Part shown: piece after piece, positions 20,788 through 31,727 of the stretch | How the letters are laid out: the number at the start of each line of letters is the position of its first letter | Numbering within the stretch: the first letter of the stretch is position 1 | NCBI GenBank assembly: GCA_023053685.1 | Contig: JALIGW010000010.1 | Span: 8,594,596-8,658,595, forward strand | Origin: Diadophis punctatus similis | Lineage: Eukaryota; Chordata; Lepidosauria; Squamata; Dipsadidae | Reading direction: 5' to 3' | Length of the DNA stretch: 64,000 nt | The notes under the pieces: generated by a model | Databases searched by the model: none | What the model was told of the DNA's origin: nothing | The model's input: the letters and a program-made list of their open reading frames with translations, nothing else | Translations under genes and position numbers: made by a program

Positions 20788-20983
20788 GAAACAGAATTTT
20801 AAAACTTCAGCAAAGAGGAACATAAACAGATTAGAACAAAAAAAACTTAATTAAATACATGCCAACTAAAAGTGTGCATCATAAAAAGAAACAATAACCT
20901 ATATGTATTAACTGATTGGCTATTCACATTATTGTAAAGCTGGTTGTTTTGTAAGTAACTGTTATTTTCATGCTCTTGTAGAA
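20788..20983. other. Short AT-rich spacer
   Basis: No gene or repeat recognised. It ends with TTGTAGAA (20976-20983), which is one side of the target duplication of the MITE split by Gypsy D. Confidence 0.6.
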
Positions 20984-20989
20984 CAGGGG

Positions 20990-21425
20990 TGTAAGGATTG
21001 TCTTCCAGCCACAAAATAAGGTACGAACTTCTGAGACCAGTCAAGGGTTTTCAAAAGGATTCCCTTTATTTTTTCATCTGTATACAACCATTTCAAATCA
21101 AAGCAAGGTCTAACATGCCCTCAGGCAAGACAAGTCTTTTAAGCTTAACACCCCACCCCATTCCGCATAATGAATACACAAATGTTTGACAAATGGATCC
21201 GCTTCTCAGATCCGTTCTTCCTTTCAATTACCCCCCCATAAAACATTCTCTTAAGACGAAGAGGCTCCCATGTGTCTGGGATCCGGATACCCCCCCCCCC
21301 ATAAACCCTTATCTTAAGATGGAAAAGCTCTCAGATGCCTGGGATCCGGATACATATAACCTTTTGATCAAACAGAGCCAGAGACCCCCCTTTTCCTTCT
21401 GAATGACAGAGTTTGGACTCTGATA
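20990..21425 (-). repeat. Gypsy D 3' LTR
   Basis: Starts TGTAAGGATTGTC and ends CTCTGATA (mutated from CTGACA). It contains two copies of CTGGGATCCGGATAC, about 68 bases apart, also present in the other LTR. The start TGTAAGG is shared with the Gypsy C LTR, so C and D belong to related lineages. Confidence 0.88.
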
Positions 21426-21488
21426 TCCTGCCTCTCAAAAGAAAAGAAGGTCCACCTATAAGACATAAGCAGAATCAATTATGATATG

Positions 21489-21850
21489 TTAGCAAGGTTT
21501 GCTAGGGTATTTGGAGTGGAATTTTCTCAATAAGGTGGGGGCTTTCACATGTTGTTTAGCGACCCACTCGTTCTGTGACGAAGGCAAATGTTTCCAGGCT
21601 ACCAGATACTGGGTCTTCCCTCTGTGGGTTCTGGAGTCAAGAATTTCCTTGATTTCAAAATGTTGTTCCCCTTCTATCATGATTGGGGCAGGTGGTGTAT
21701 CTGCCACCGGTCTAAGTGGCAAGGTTACCTCTCTCTTGAGTAGACTAATGTGAAATACTGGGTGGACTTGTCTAAGTGTTTTTGGAAGAATCAGTTCAAC
21801 TACTACTAGGTTAATGATCCTGCTAATAGTGAAAGGCCCAATAAAGTTAG
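21489..21850 (-). pseudogene. Gypsy D integrase C-terminus with chromodomain
   Basis: The minus strand reads a GPF-type module and HPVFHISLLKREV, then the chromodomain HFEIKEILDSRTHRGKTQYL and VAWKHLPSSQNEWV, with a stop near 21489. It is one frame away from the 960-codon pol frame, so a single frame break near 21850 separates the two. The chromodomain is thought to bind modified histones and bias integration. Confidence 0.85.
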
Positions 21851-24820
21851 GTCCTAATTTTTTTTGATGGTTGTAACGATCTCAAGAATTTTGTAGATAA
21901 GTATACTTTATCCCCAACCTGGAAAGGTTTAGCCTCTACTCTTTTCTTGTCAGCTTGAATTTTGAAAGCCTCTCTAGCCTCCTGTAAAGCCAACCTGACT
22001 ACTGGCCATGTGTTTTGCAACTTTTCTATCCACTCCTTAAGTGAGGGGATAGTTGGTTTTTCTGTGGGTAGTTCCGGTATTGGGCTGAAATCTTGCCCCG
22101 TGGCTACTCTAAAAGGTGTAAAACCTGTACTTGAATGTACAGAGTTATTAAATGCAACCTCTGCAAATGGTAAAAGTTCAGTCCAATTGTCCTGTTGAAA
22201 ATTAATAAAACATCTTAGGTACTGTTCAAGAACGCCGTTCAGATTCTCGCAATTGCCATTTGTCTGAGGATGATGCAAAGAGCTTAATCCTTGGGCGGTG
22301 CCAAGTAGGTCCAAAAACGCCTTCCAAAAATTGGAGGTAAATTGGACTCCCCTATCCGAGATTATCCTTTTAGGAGCTCCATGAAGACGATAAATGTGTA
22401 TTAGAAACAGTCTAGCCAAGCCTTTGGCTGTTGGAATCTTTTGGCAAGGAATAAAATGTGCTTGTTTTGAAAACAAGTCTGTCACAACCCAAATGACTGT
22501 GTTTCCCCCACTGTCCGGTAGTTCCACAATAAAATCCATAGCAATTTCTTCCCATGGGGCTGACGGCTCAGCTACTTTTTGTAGAAGTCCTGGAGTTTTC
22601 CCCTGGCGTCCTTTTGCTGCAGCACAGATGGGGCAACTTGCTACATAGCTTTCTATGTCCTTTTTCAACGAAGGCCACCAAAATTGTCTCTTTATTAAGT
22701 GTAAAGTTTTTACAAAGCCAAAATGTCCAGCCAACCTAGAGTCATGGCACCTTCCCATTAAACATAATCTTTGGCTAGCGGGTACATAAAGTTTGTCACC
22801 TATCCATGCTAATTCATCTTTCATCACGCAGCTGGATTTGTGGTTCAAAACCCATTCATCGTTGACTAATGCTTGTTTAAATGCGTGAGTGATGTCTGCG
22901 TCCCTCAATGCGTCTTTTCCTCCTTCGGACCTGGTGATTACTTTGGCTGCCAGTTGATTTGTTTGTACTATAGGTTTAAATACCTCTGATTTCACACAGT
23001 TATATTGTGGCTTTCTGGACAGTGCATCTGCCAGAAAGTTTTTCCCCCCAGGGATAAATTTAAGAGTAAACTCGAACCGTTTGAAGTATTGCGCCCAACG
23101 AACCTGTTTAGGAGACAGTTTCCTTGGTGTCTTTAAGGCTTCTAAGTTTTTGTGGTCAGTCCAGACCTCAAAAGGGATCTTACTTCCTTCTAAGAATTGT
23201 CTCCAAGTTAAAAGTGCCCATCGCACCGCATAAGCCTCTTTTTCCCAGATCGCCCACCTTTGTTCAGTTTCACTTAGTTTCCTGGATGTATATGCACATG
23301 GCTGTAGCTGTCCTTGCTCATTGCTCTGGAGTAGGATTGCCCCTATTGCCACATCGCTAGAATCAGCTTGTATTATGAAGGGTTTTTCTGGGTCTGGGTG
23401 CTTCAAAATTGGTTCTGTTGAGAACAGCCGTTTTAGTTTCTCAAACACTGCCTGGCATTCCATTGTCCAATTCACGGGCTGTCTTGGTTTAGGATCTCCC
23501 TCCCCCTTTGTTCTTAGCAGTTTTGTGATGGGCAGGGCAATTTGAGCGAACGCGGGGATAAATTGGCGATAGAAGTTTGCAAACCCCAGGAAGCTTTGCA
23601 GCTGTTTGCGTGTGCGAGGCGTTTCCCAATCGAGTACTGCCTGTACTTTTTGAGGATCCATTTCTATGCCCTGGTGTGAAATACGGTACCCCAAGTAATC
23701 AATTTTTTCTCGGTGGAATTCACATTTTGAGAGTTTGGCATAAAGTTTTGCCTCACGGAGTTTGCTCAGCACTGCCCTCACCAATTTAACATGTTCAGCC
23801 TCGGTCTCTGAGTATAATAGAATATCATCTAAATAAACGAGAACCCCTTTGTATAAGTGTTCCCGTAACACATCATTAATTAATTGCATAAACACTGCAG
23901 GTGCCCCTTGTAGCCCAAAAGGGAGCACTTTGAATTGGTAACATCCCGGGGGGGTGTTGAATGCCATTTTCCATTCATCCCCCTCCTTAATTCTGATTCG
24001 GTAGTAAGCCTCCCTGATGTCTAGTTTGGAGAAGATTTTCCCTTTTTTGAGGTGGGCCAGCATGTCTTTCATCAGGGGGAGGGGATACATGTTTTCAACA
24101 CTTATCGGGTTTAGGTTTCTGAAGTCAACACACAAGCATTTTGTGCCATCTTTCTTCTCTCTAAATAGCACCGGGGCTGCTATCTTTGGTCTGGCTGGTT
24201 CAATGAAACCCCTTGCTAGGTTTTTCTCAATGAAAGCACTCAGTTCCTCTAACTCCCCCGGTGACATGCTATACATTTTTGGTTTAGGTAGTTTAGCCCC
24301 GGGTAAGATTTCTATTGCGCAGTCGGATGCGCGATGCGGGGGAAGTTCATCTGACGCTGCCTCGCTAAAGACTTCTGCCAGGTCTTTGTATTCCTTGGGT
24401 ATGCTGTCTGTTTCCCCGCTATGACCAGGCATGGCTGTTTCCCTGCGTTCAGCCCCTTCAGTTTCTATCTGTGGATCCTCCGCAGTAGTTACGTGCATTT
24501 GGAATTTTATGGTGCCTTGCTCCCAATTTATTTTTGGATTCCACTTTTTTAGCCATGCGAGTCCCAAGACTAGTGGCCATTCCATGCCAGGTGCTACTAT
24601 AAACGTAAGTTTCTCTTCGTGGTTATCAATGCCTATTTTCAGGGGTTCCGTGGCAAAAGCAGCCGGCTCCCCCCCTGCTATAGACCCATCCAATTGACAA
24701 AATGCGATGGGATTTCTCAGCTTTCTCACTGTGATTCCCAGTTCCCTGATTAGGGTTGGGCTGATTAAGCAACGGGTGCATCCTGAGTCTACTAAAGCGG
24801 ATATATTTTCCCCCCCTCTT
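21851..24820 (-). pseudogene. Gypsy D pol: protease, RT, RNase H, integrase
   Basis: A 960-codon open frame (24729-21847) preceded by the protease active site VDSGCTRCLIS (about 24800-24760), which is reached through a frame change at a 7-C run (24810-24816). In order: protease end PGMEWPLVLGLAWL, RT with FSKLDIREAYY and the intact box YLDDILLY (about 23820-23840), RNase H with IQADSSDVAIGAILL, DALSRK and WTDHKNL, integrase zinc finger (CHDSRLAGHFGF; CPICAAAK), and core with MDFIVELPD, SDRGVQF and HHPQTNGNCEN. All catalytic acids I can identify are kept. This is the most complete pol in the window. Confidence 0.92.
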
Positions 24821-26249
24821 GGTTAGGGATAAATAGTCTGAGCGGGAGGGTGAGCGGTTCAATTGGTTTGCTTACCAGTGCTTCATCCTCCGGATCGCTC
24901 TCGAACGTGGCTGGATCTTCCCTTTGAAATGCCGGGGTGTTGTTTTCAGCAGGAGGAGGGGGTGGTGGTCCCGTCATCTCGCTGCTCCTCAGGGCTGTTT
25001 CCCTCCCCCGCTGGATGGGTCTCGTTGGTCTCTCCCCCGTTTGGCGTTTGGGTTTCCGGGTGGGTGTTTGGGGCCAGCATTCGGGTGCTCGGTGTCCCTC
25101 CTTCCCGCATTTGTAACAGATTGGAGGTTTAGGGGAAAAGCCCTGTTGCCTTCTGAAGGGTTCTTTCCTCCATTGGGGTGGGGATTTCTTCCATGCTCTC
25201 CCCGTACGGTACTCATTCCTAGCCATATCAATCTCCGCTTCTTCAGCGGTGAGGTACCACTCATGCAGGTGATTCGGTGCACCCCTAGCCACGCAGGCAT
25301 TATACAGATCGTCACTCAGTCCATCCTTAAAACAGCTTACCAGGATGTCTTCTGGCCAGTTTAGCCGACATGCGAGGTCCCGGAATTCTTCAGTGTACTC
25401 CACCACTGGTTGTCGTCCCTGTTTCACCACCTTAATACGGTCGCGTGCTTTGCGGTCTGCCAGCGGGTCCTCAAATCGTCGTCATAGGGCCGTCATGAAT
25501 TGGTTGAAGTTGCGCAGTTCGGGTGCGTCGTTGTTATGTAGGGTTACCATCCATCTGGCCGCGGCTCCTTCCAGGGCTAAGGTAACTGCTCGCACCCGAG
25601 ATCCCTGGGTTTGGAACTCACGTCCATATTCTTGCATATAGGTGAGCACATGTGCTACAAAAAATCCCAATTGTTGTTGGTCCCCATCAAATTTCACCCC
25701 CAGGGGGGGAGTTTTCCTTTCTAGTTGTGGAGTTTGGAGTTGGTTAGGAAGTGGTGCCGCTGCGTGTGCTGCCCTGGGGGGGTTTGTTGGGTTTCCTGCC
25801 ACGTCCTCCATCTGCACGCCTGCTCCCCAGAGGTTGTTGCCCCCCCCAGTTTCCTCAGCAGTTGCTGTGTTCCCAGCGCTCGTTGTCCGTCGTTCTGGGG
25901 TCCCTCGGATGTTGAGATTTTCTAATGTTTCCATCACCAGCTGGGACAGGTATCTCTTCAACCGCCCCTCCCTTAGAGGCGCTTCGGTGGGTTCTTCCTG
26001 ATCCATGGCTGCTTCTAGCTCTAATTCCCAACGGGGCTTCCGATCCCCCCGATTAAGGGTGACACCTCTGGTTCTGCCATCCCAGCTGTCTTTTTTCCCA
26101 ATGCCGATAGACCAGCGGGGCTTTCCAGAGGCCTCGAAATCTCCCTCAGCCTCTTTGCTGGGGAGTGCGGGACAGGCTTCCACCCGGGGGGTGATTGGTG
26201 TCTCCCCCCAGCATTCAATTTCTTCCTGCTCCCGGTTTTTTTCGGTCAT
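24792..26249 (-). pseudogene. Gypsy D gag
   Basis: The first open piece (26249-25482) starts MTEKNREQEE and includes GDQQQLGFFVAHVLTYMQEY. An in-frame TGA at 25482-25484, CGA-like in context, divides it from the second piece (25430-24792), which contains the gag domain (YTEEFRDLACRLNWPEDILV) and a zinc knuckle CYKCGKEGHRAPEC near 25120-25080. The second piece runs into protease, with the shift at the C-run. The product would be the capsid/nucleocapsid protein. Confidence 0.88.
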
Positions 26250-26317
26250 GATTGCCCGGTCCCCTCAGTAGAGCGAAGTTACTCTCTGGGTTGACCGATT
26301 TTGCAGACCTTGCTTTC

Positions 26318-26750
26318 TGTAAGGATTGTCTTCCAGCCACAAAATAAGGTACGAAGTTCTGAGACCAGTCAAGGGTTTTCAAAAGGATTCCCTTTATTTT
26401 TTGCATCTGTATACAACCATTTCAAATCAAAGCAAGGTCTAACATGCACTCAGGCAAGACAAGTCTTTTAAGCTTAACACCCCACCCCATTCCGCATAAT
26501 GAATACACAAATGTTTGACAAATGGATCCGCTTCTCAGATCCGTTCTTCCTTTCAATTACCCCCCCATAAAACATTCTCTTAAGACGAAGAGGGTCCCAT
26601 GTGTCTGGGATCCGGATACCCCCCCATAAACCCTTATCTTAAGATGGAAAAGCTCTCAGATGCCTGGGATCCGGATACGTATAACCTTTTGATCAAACAG
26701 AGCCAGAGACCCTGCTTTTCCTTCTTAATGACAGAGTTTGGACTCTGACA
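26318..26750 (-). repeat. Gypsy D 5' LTR
   Basis: TGTAAGGATTG to CTCTGACA, 433 bp. It matches 20990-21425 almost base for base. Differences include the length of a C-run, one ATA/GTA change and a TGAATG/TTAATG change near the end. Confidence 0.88.
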
Positions 26751-26871
26751 TCGGGTCTCCAACCTTGGCAACTTTAAGCCTGGCGGACTTCAACTCCCAG
26801 AATTCCCCAGCCAGCTTGGCTTGGGAGTTGAAGTCTGCCAGGCTTAAAATTGCCACGGTTGGAGACCCCTG
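26751..26871. mobile_element. hAT-like MITE (CAGGGGTCTCC family), cut by Gypsy D
   Basis: The right part reads GGGTCTCCAACCTTGGCAAC and ends TTGGAGACCCCTG (26871). The first six bases, CAGGGG, are stranded at 20984-20989 on the other side of Gypsy D. The 8-bp flanks TTGTAGAA (20976-20983) and TTGCAGAA (26872-26879) match in 7 of 8. The middle is a near-palindrome (TTCAACTCCCAGAATTCC with its partner TTGGGAGTTGAAGTCTGCC). Confidence 0.88.
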
Positions 26872-26971
26872 TTGCAGAACATGAAGATAGAGGAAGTACC
26901 TAATATCTTCTAAAAGCACAGAGAATATAATCTCTTTTGCAGCCCAAATGTGTTATATTTACAATCTATGG

Positions 26972-27272
26972 CAGTGATGGCTAACCTTTTTGTCACCCAT
27001 AATGCAATGCGTGTGTGACCCCTCCCCATGCACCCTGCTCCCACCCATGCACACATGACCCCCACATGCACCCCGCCCCCATGCATGCACGTGCGACCCC
27101 TGCACATGCACGCACATCTTGCGTATGCACAGCAGAGACCTGAAAACCAGATGGCCGGCGGGAGGCACGCATGCATGCATGGTGGAGCTGAGCTGGGGCA
27201 ATGGCTTGTGTGCCCACAGAGAGGGCTCTGCGTGCCACCTGTGGCATGCGTGCCATAGGTTCACCATCACGG
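26972..27272. mobile_element. hAT-like MITE (CAGTGATGG family), copy 2
   Basis: The left end is CAGTGATGGCTAACCTTTTTG and the right end AGGTTCACCATCACGG. Flanks ATCTATGG (26964-26971) and ATCTATGA (27273-27280) differ at one base. The interior is rich in alternating CATGCA/TGCACG tracts. Confidence 0.87.
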
Positions 27273-27344
27273 ATCTATGATATATATGGGAGTGAATGAA
27301 ATGACTGATAATGTAGGGAAGAGAACCCTGAACTGAGATCTAAG

Positions 27345-27644
27345 CAGTGGTGGGCTGCAACCAGTTTCACAACTGGTTCGGTGATCGCGCACTTTTTGCG
27401 CGCACACATGCCTAAAGTGCTTGGTGCAGCATTCAAAATACAGCAATTTGAAGCTCAGCTGCTTACCTTCCAAGGCAGCCCTGGTAAGTAGAACAGCGGA
27501 GGCGTGGAAATCAGCTCAAATCAGCTGAGCCAGAAAGAAGGAAATATAGGGCAGGATAGGGCAGTCGCAGGTGGGCGGGGCCAGCTGATTGTCGGAACTA
27601 CCAGTTCATCTGAACCGGTCCGAACCGACAACAACCCACCACTG
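27345..27644. mobile_element. hAT-like MITE (CAGTGGTGGG family)
   Basis: The ends CAGTGGTGGGCTGCAACC and CAACCCACCACTG are inverted repeats. Interior ends also pair (AACTGGTTCGG and CCGAACCGACAAC types). Flanks GATCTAAG (27337-27344) and GATCTTAG (27645-27652) differ at one base. Non-coding. Confidence 0.85.
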
Positions 27645-27652
27645 GATCTTAG

Positions 27653-27989
27653 AGGATTTACACTTTATAAATCAGGTAAAAGTATGCTTTTTCAAGGACT
27701 TGTTGAAACAAATGCCTTTAATAAGCATTTTGTAGCCTGTATTTCTAGTTAATTTATGTGACCTCTTTTTAATCTTCAAAAATGTTACATCAAAAAAGAA
27801 CAACTAAATAAGAATTATATCACCAATAGTATAAAAATCACTTTAGTGCATTGAAGTCTAAGTACTGTTGGTTCTTTAAATATCATAACTGATGGTTAGC
27901 TAACCTTAGCTAATCGCCAAATACTAAGCAGTTTCCTTAGATGGGAGACCACTATGAAATAGTTGTAAATTAAACTGGGAAATACCAAA
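27653..27989. other. AT-rich interval, nothing recognised
   Basis: No frame, terminal repeats or known element can be supported in this stretch. Confidence 0.5.
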
Positions 27990-29230
27990 AACAACAGAAT
28001 AATAGAATTGGAAGGGACCTTGAAGGTCTTCTAGTACAAGCCTTGCTCAGGCTCACCCTATATCATTTCAGGCAAATAGCTGTCCAAACTTTTCTTGAAA
28101 ACCTCCAGTGATGGAGCACTCATAACTTCTGAAGCCAAGCCATTCTATTGTTAAATTGTTCTGTCAGGGAATTTGTCCTTATTTTTAGGTTGGATTTCTC
28201 TTTGATCCATTCCTTCTTGTCCTGTCTTCAAGTGCTTTGGGGAATAGGTTGAGCCCCTCTTCTTCATTGCAGCCCATTAGATAGTGGAACACTGCTATCT
28301 TGTTATCCCAGTTCTTCTTTTCACTAGACTAGACATACCCAATTCCTGCAACGGTTCTTCATATGTTTTAGCCTCCAGTCACCTAATCATCTTTGTTACT
28401 TTGCACTTTTGTTGCTCTGCACTTTTTCTAGAGTCTCAATATCTTTTTTTTATATTGTGGCGGCCAAAACTGGATGCAATATTTCAAGTATGGTCTTACC
28501 AAGGCTTATGAAGTAGTACTAACACGTCACATAATCATGATTCTATCCCTCTGTTAATGCAGCCTAGGACTGCATTAGTTTTTTGGCCACAGCAGCACAC
28601 CTCTGTTTCATATTTAAGTGGTTGTCTACTAGAACTCCTCAATTTCTTTCATAGTTATCGCTATTGAGCCATGTATCACCTACTCTATATCTCTGCATTT
28701 GGTTTTCCTTGCCTAAGTGTAAAATCTGATTTTTTTCATCATTGAATTTTATTTTGTATCACTGCCAGCTTGGTGTCGTTTGCAAATTTGATGAGTTCCC
28801 CTTCTATCCCTTCATCTAATTCATTTATGAAGATGCTGAAGAATATTGGGCCTAAGACAGAACCTTGAAATACTCCACTGCATACTTCCCTCCATGTAGA
28901 TGTAGTTCCATTAAGGACTACAAGTTGAATGAAGTCACAAATCCATCTGGTGGTGATGCTGTCTAACCCACATTTTTCAATCTACTCTCATTTTCAACCT
29001 ACAAGTAGTGGGTTGTGGTCTACATTATCAAATGCTTTACTGAAGTCTAAGTAAATTATATCCATTACATTTCACTGGTCAAATGCAATAAAATTTGTCT
29101 GGCATGATCTGTTTTTGACAAACCCATGTTGACTTCTGGTTATAACTTTGCTTGCCTCTAAGTATTCATAGATTCATTGCTTGATTATCTTTTCCAGGGT
29201 CTTCCGGGTATTGATGTTGAGAAAAGACAA
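27990..29230 (-). mobile_element. CR1 LINE 3' part (antisense)
   Basis: Starts with the complement of the CR1 3' end (AGAATTGGAAGGGACCTTGA) and continues leftward in CR1 sense through 3' UTR into RT. The stretch at 28780-29150 is the complement of the RT region around the Q-G-S-V-L-G-P and F-A-N/D-D-T motifs. Many indels; no open frame. It is longer than the CR1 copy inside the ERV. Confidence 0.85.
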
Positions 29231-29587
29231 TAGTAAGTCATTTTTATATTGGAAGTTGTTATAATTATTATATACAGACCAACAGCCCAATTATTATAGT
29301 TGCCCTGAAGTTATCTTAGCATAGATACAAAATGTTGCCTATGTCTTTGGAAACACAAGACAGAAATGAAAAGAAATGCAAAGCAAATCAGTTGTTAGAT
29401 CCATCTAATAACCACACAACGAGATATATACAGGACTGAACTAGAAAGAGAAAAAGTGGACTTTTTTTGGCATTGGGTATTTATTATGCTTGCTTGAATG
29501 CAAACTGATAAAGCAGCTTCACTGTAACTAGTTCAAAACCTGGTTGAAAGACAGCAGATGATGACTCTCTTCTGGATTCATCTATAC
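29231..29587. other. AT-rich interval, nothing recognised
   Basis: No element or gene seen. ATCTATAC at 29580-29587 is the left target duplication of the next MITE. Confidence 0.5.
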
Positions 29588-29923
29588 CCATGATGTCGAA
29601 CCTATGGCACGCGTGCCAGAAGTGGCACACAGAGTCCTCTCTGTGGGCACGCGTGCCATCGCCAGCTGCTCTTCTGGGTTTTATCGCGCACATGTGTGCC
29701 AGACAGCTGGTTTGGCACACATGCACACCAGCCAGCTGCTGTTTTCCAGGTTCCAGCATGCACATGCATGCCGGACAGCTGGTCTTCACGCATGTGCACA
29801 CCGGAACCCGGAAGAGAGCAGCTGGCAGGTGCACATGCGCATTGGGTTCTGGTGCTCCGGTGCGCGCATGTGAGCGCGCACTCCAGTTACGGCACTCAGT
29901 GCCAAAAAGGTTAACCATCACTG
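29588..29923. mobile_element. hAT-like MITE (CAGTGATGG family), copy 3
   Basis: The left end is CCCATGATGTCGAACCTATG and the right end AAAAAGGTTAACCATCACTG. The 8-bp flanks ATCTATAC at 29580-29587 and 29924-29931 are identical. The interior carries repeated CAGCTG and GTGCACAC-like motifs and CCAGCCAGCTGC-type units. Confidence 0.87.
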
Positions 29924-29931
29924 ATCTATAC

Positions 29932-30326
29932 TGTCAAAGTTCCGACTGACGAACTCAAGCAATTCAGCACTCTGATACTTCATTCTCTTCAAAAGTACTG
30001 GTTTATTGAGTACATCAATTCAGCATGAATAAAACTTAAAAACAACTCTGACTACTTCCCGCTTTTCCGTACAATTAAAAGTTAGGCATCCCCCCTCCCT
30101 CCAATGTCACAGATCACATTGTCCAATTAGGTGCTCTGTCATCTCCTTGGCAACTGGGTCCAGTCTCTGGTCAGCGCCCATTGGGATGATCTTGGTTCCC
30201 AGGCGATATCAAGTTGTTTTGGCTAGTGCGCATTCCAAGCTTCTTCCTCCCCCCCCCCCGAGCTGTGTGGCAACTTCGGAAATGGAAAGATGGCTGCGCC
30301 AGGCCTGATCCATTTCAGAGTTGACA
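29932..30326 (-). mobile_element. Solo LTR, antisense
   Basis: Ends TGTCAAAGTT and AGAGTTGACA form a TGTCAA/TTGACA inverted repeat. TTTATT (complement of AATAAA) is near 30001. Flanks TATAC (29927-29931) and TGTAC (30327-30331) match in 4 of 5. It starts on the very next base after the MITE duplication. No internal region is attached. Confidence 0.7.
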
Positions 30327-30331
30327 TGTAC

Positions 30332-31285
30332 TTTCTTGGCTAGTTTAAAGACAAGTAAACACAAAAGCATAACCTAATTCTTTTCCTTTGCTTATTTATA
30401 TGACTTGAAAGGAAGAAACACTGCTGACATCTTTACAAATATTTCTTTTCCTCTTTAAATGTCTCCAGTTTAGGAGTATTTCAGTTTTCAAGGATAAATG
30501 ATGTCCTGAAAATAATTACAAATGGGTCAGGATTGTATAAGATATGGATTTGAATGTGATGTAAAGGAATTTATACTTGTCAATGACAATAACTAAATGT
30601 TGTAAACAAATGAACAGTATGTTTTTAGACCAACAAAGACAGTTATATGCATTAAATAAATATGAACAACCAATGTTAGCAATAAAAATAAAACAGGTAG
30701 ATTTTGCTCTAAGCATATAGACTCAGCTTTAAGGTAGTTGCTTATAGAAGTATAAATGGGATTTCTTCTATAGACCTTTTTAGAAATCTTAATGCAATAT
30801 AATACATGAATGACCTGGCATCATTTGGTCCAGTTGACTCTTCAACTTTATTATATGGTTTCTTAAGTATAGGAAAGTATGCCATGAAAGTAATGGCAAG
30901 AAATATGAATTATTTTTAGTTAAGAATGTTTAATCTACTGTAGACAGTTTTGAAATGACCTTGATCGTTTTAATGAAGGTTCTTGGGAAGGAGGAAAAAG
31001 AAACCCTAATAAATTATGGCCTGCACAGTAAAGATAACAAATACTACTGTGACAGTGGTCAGCTGTTATATGTCAAGTTGTATGGCCCTTCTGTGTACTA
31101 TAAAATTGTCACCAAACAATTCAGTCTTTTCTCAAACATTAAACAGAGAAGTGCTATTTTAAAAGGCAGCTAGGGTGATGGTCTGTTACATTTGAGTGAT
31201 AGCATTTTTCTCCCTATGAGATGAAGGACAAAAGAAATATTTGCTTATACTGAGAATGCTGCAGACTGAGCAATATACTGAAATG
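30332..31285. other. AT-rich interval, nothing recognised
   Basis: Low-complexity AT-rich sequence. A 72-codon frame at 30955-31173 shows no recognisable domain and I do not call it a gene. Confidence 0.5.
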
Positions 31286-31293
31286 GAATATAG

Positions 31294-31719
31294 CACTGAT
31301 GGCGAACCTATGGCACGGGTGCCACAGGTGGCACGCGGAGCCATATCTGCCGGCACGCAAGCCATTGCACTAGCTCAGCTCCAGCACGCATGGGTGCACC
31401 AGCCAGCTGATTTTTGGCTGGCATGGAGGCTCTCAGAGGGCATTTTAGGTTTCTGGAGGGCCTCCGGGGAGGCGTTTTCGTCCTCCCCAGACTCCAGGGA
31501 AGCCTCTGGAGCCTGGGGAGGGCAAAAAACGGGCCTACCGGGCCCACCAGAAGTTGGGAAATGGGCCATTTCTGGCCTCTAGAGGGCCTCTGCGGGGGCG
31601 GGGGAGGCCGTTTTCACCCTCCCTAGGCATTGAATTATGGGTCTGGGCACTCGCACGTGCATGATAGTGCGTGCACACACACTTTTGGCACCCGAGGGAA
31701 AAAAGGTTCGCCATCACTG
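31294..31719. mobile_element. hAT-like MITE (CAGTGATGG family), copy 4
   Basis: The left end is CACTGATGGCGAACCTATGG and the right end AAAGGTTCGCCATCACTG. GAATATAG flanks it exactly (31286-31293 and 31720-31727). It is longer than the other copies because of a GC-rich centre with CCTCCGGGGAGGCGTTTTCG- and CCTCCCCAGACTCC-type blocks. Confidence 0.9.
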
Positions 31720-31727
31720 GAATATAG

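Larger units (their letters stand above)
20990..26750 (-). mobile_element. Gypsy D: antisense chromovirus-type Ty3/Gypsy, well preserved
   Basis: Both LTRs are present (5' at 26318-26750, 3' at 20990-21425) and differ by only about ten substitutions plus short indels by eye, so insertion is fairly recent. Gag, protease, RT, RNase H, integrase and chromodomain are all present in order. Visible lesions are one stop in gag (25482-25484), one frameshift at a C-run (24810-24816) and one frame break near 21850. It inserted into the terminal repeat of a MITE. Flanking pentamers are AGGGG (20985-20989) and TCGGG (26751-26755), an imperfect duplication. Confidence 0.9.

Noticed and set aside
22554..24700. 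Plus-strand open frames opposite Gypsy D pol
   Set aside because: Shadows of the antisense pol frame. No independent motif.
30955..31173. 72-codon frame in AT-rich DNA
   Set aside because: No motif, no relatives in the window and no supporting signals, so it is not called a gene.
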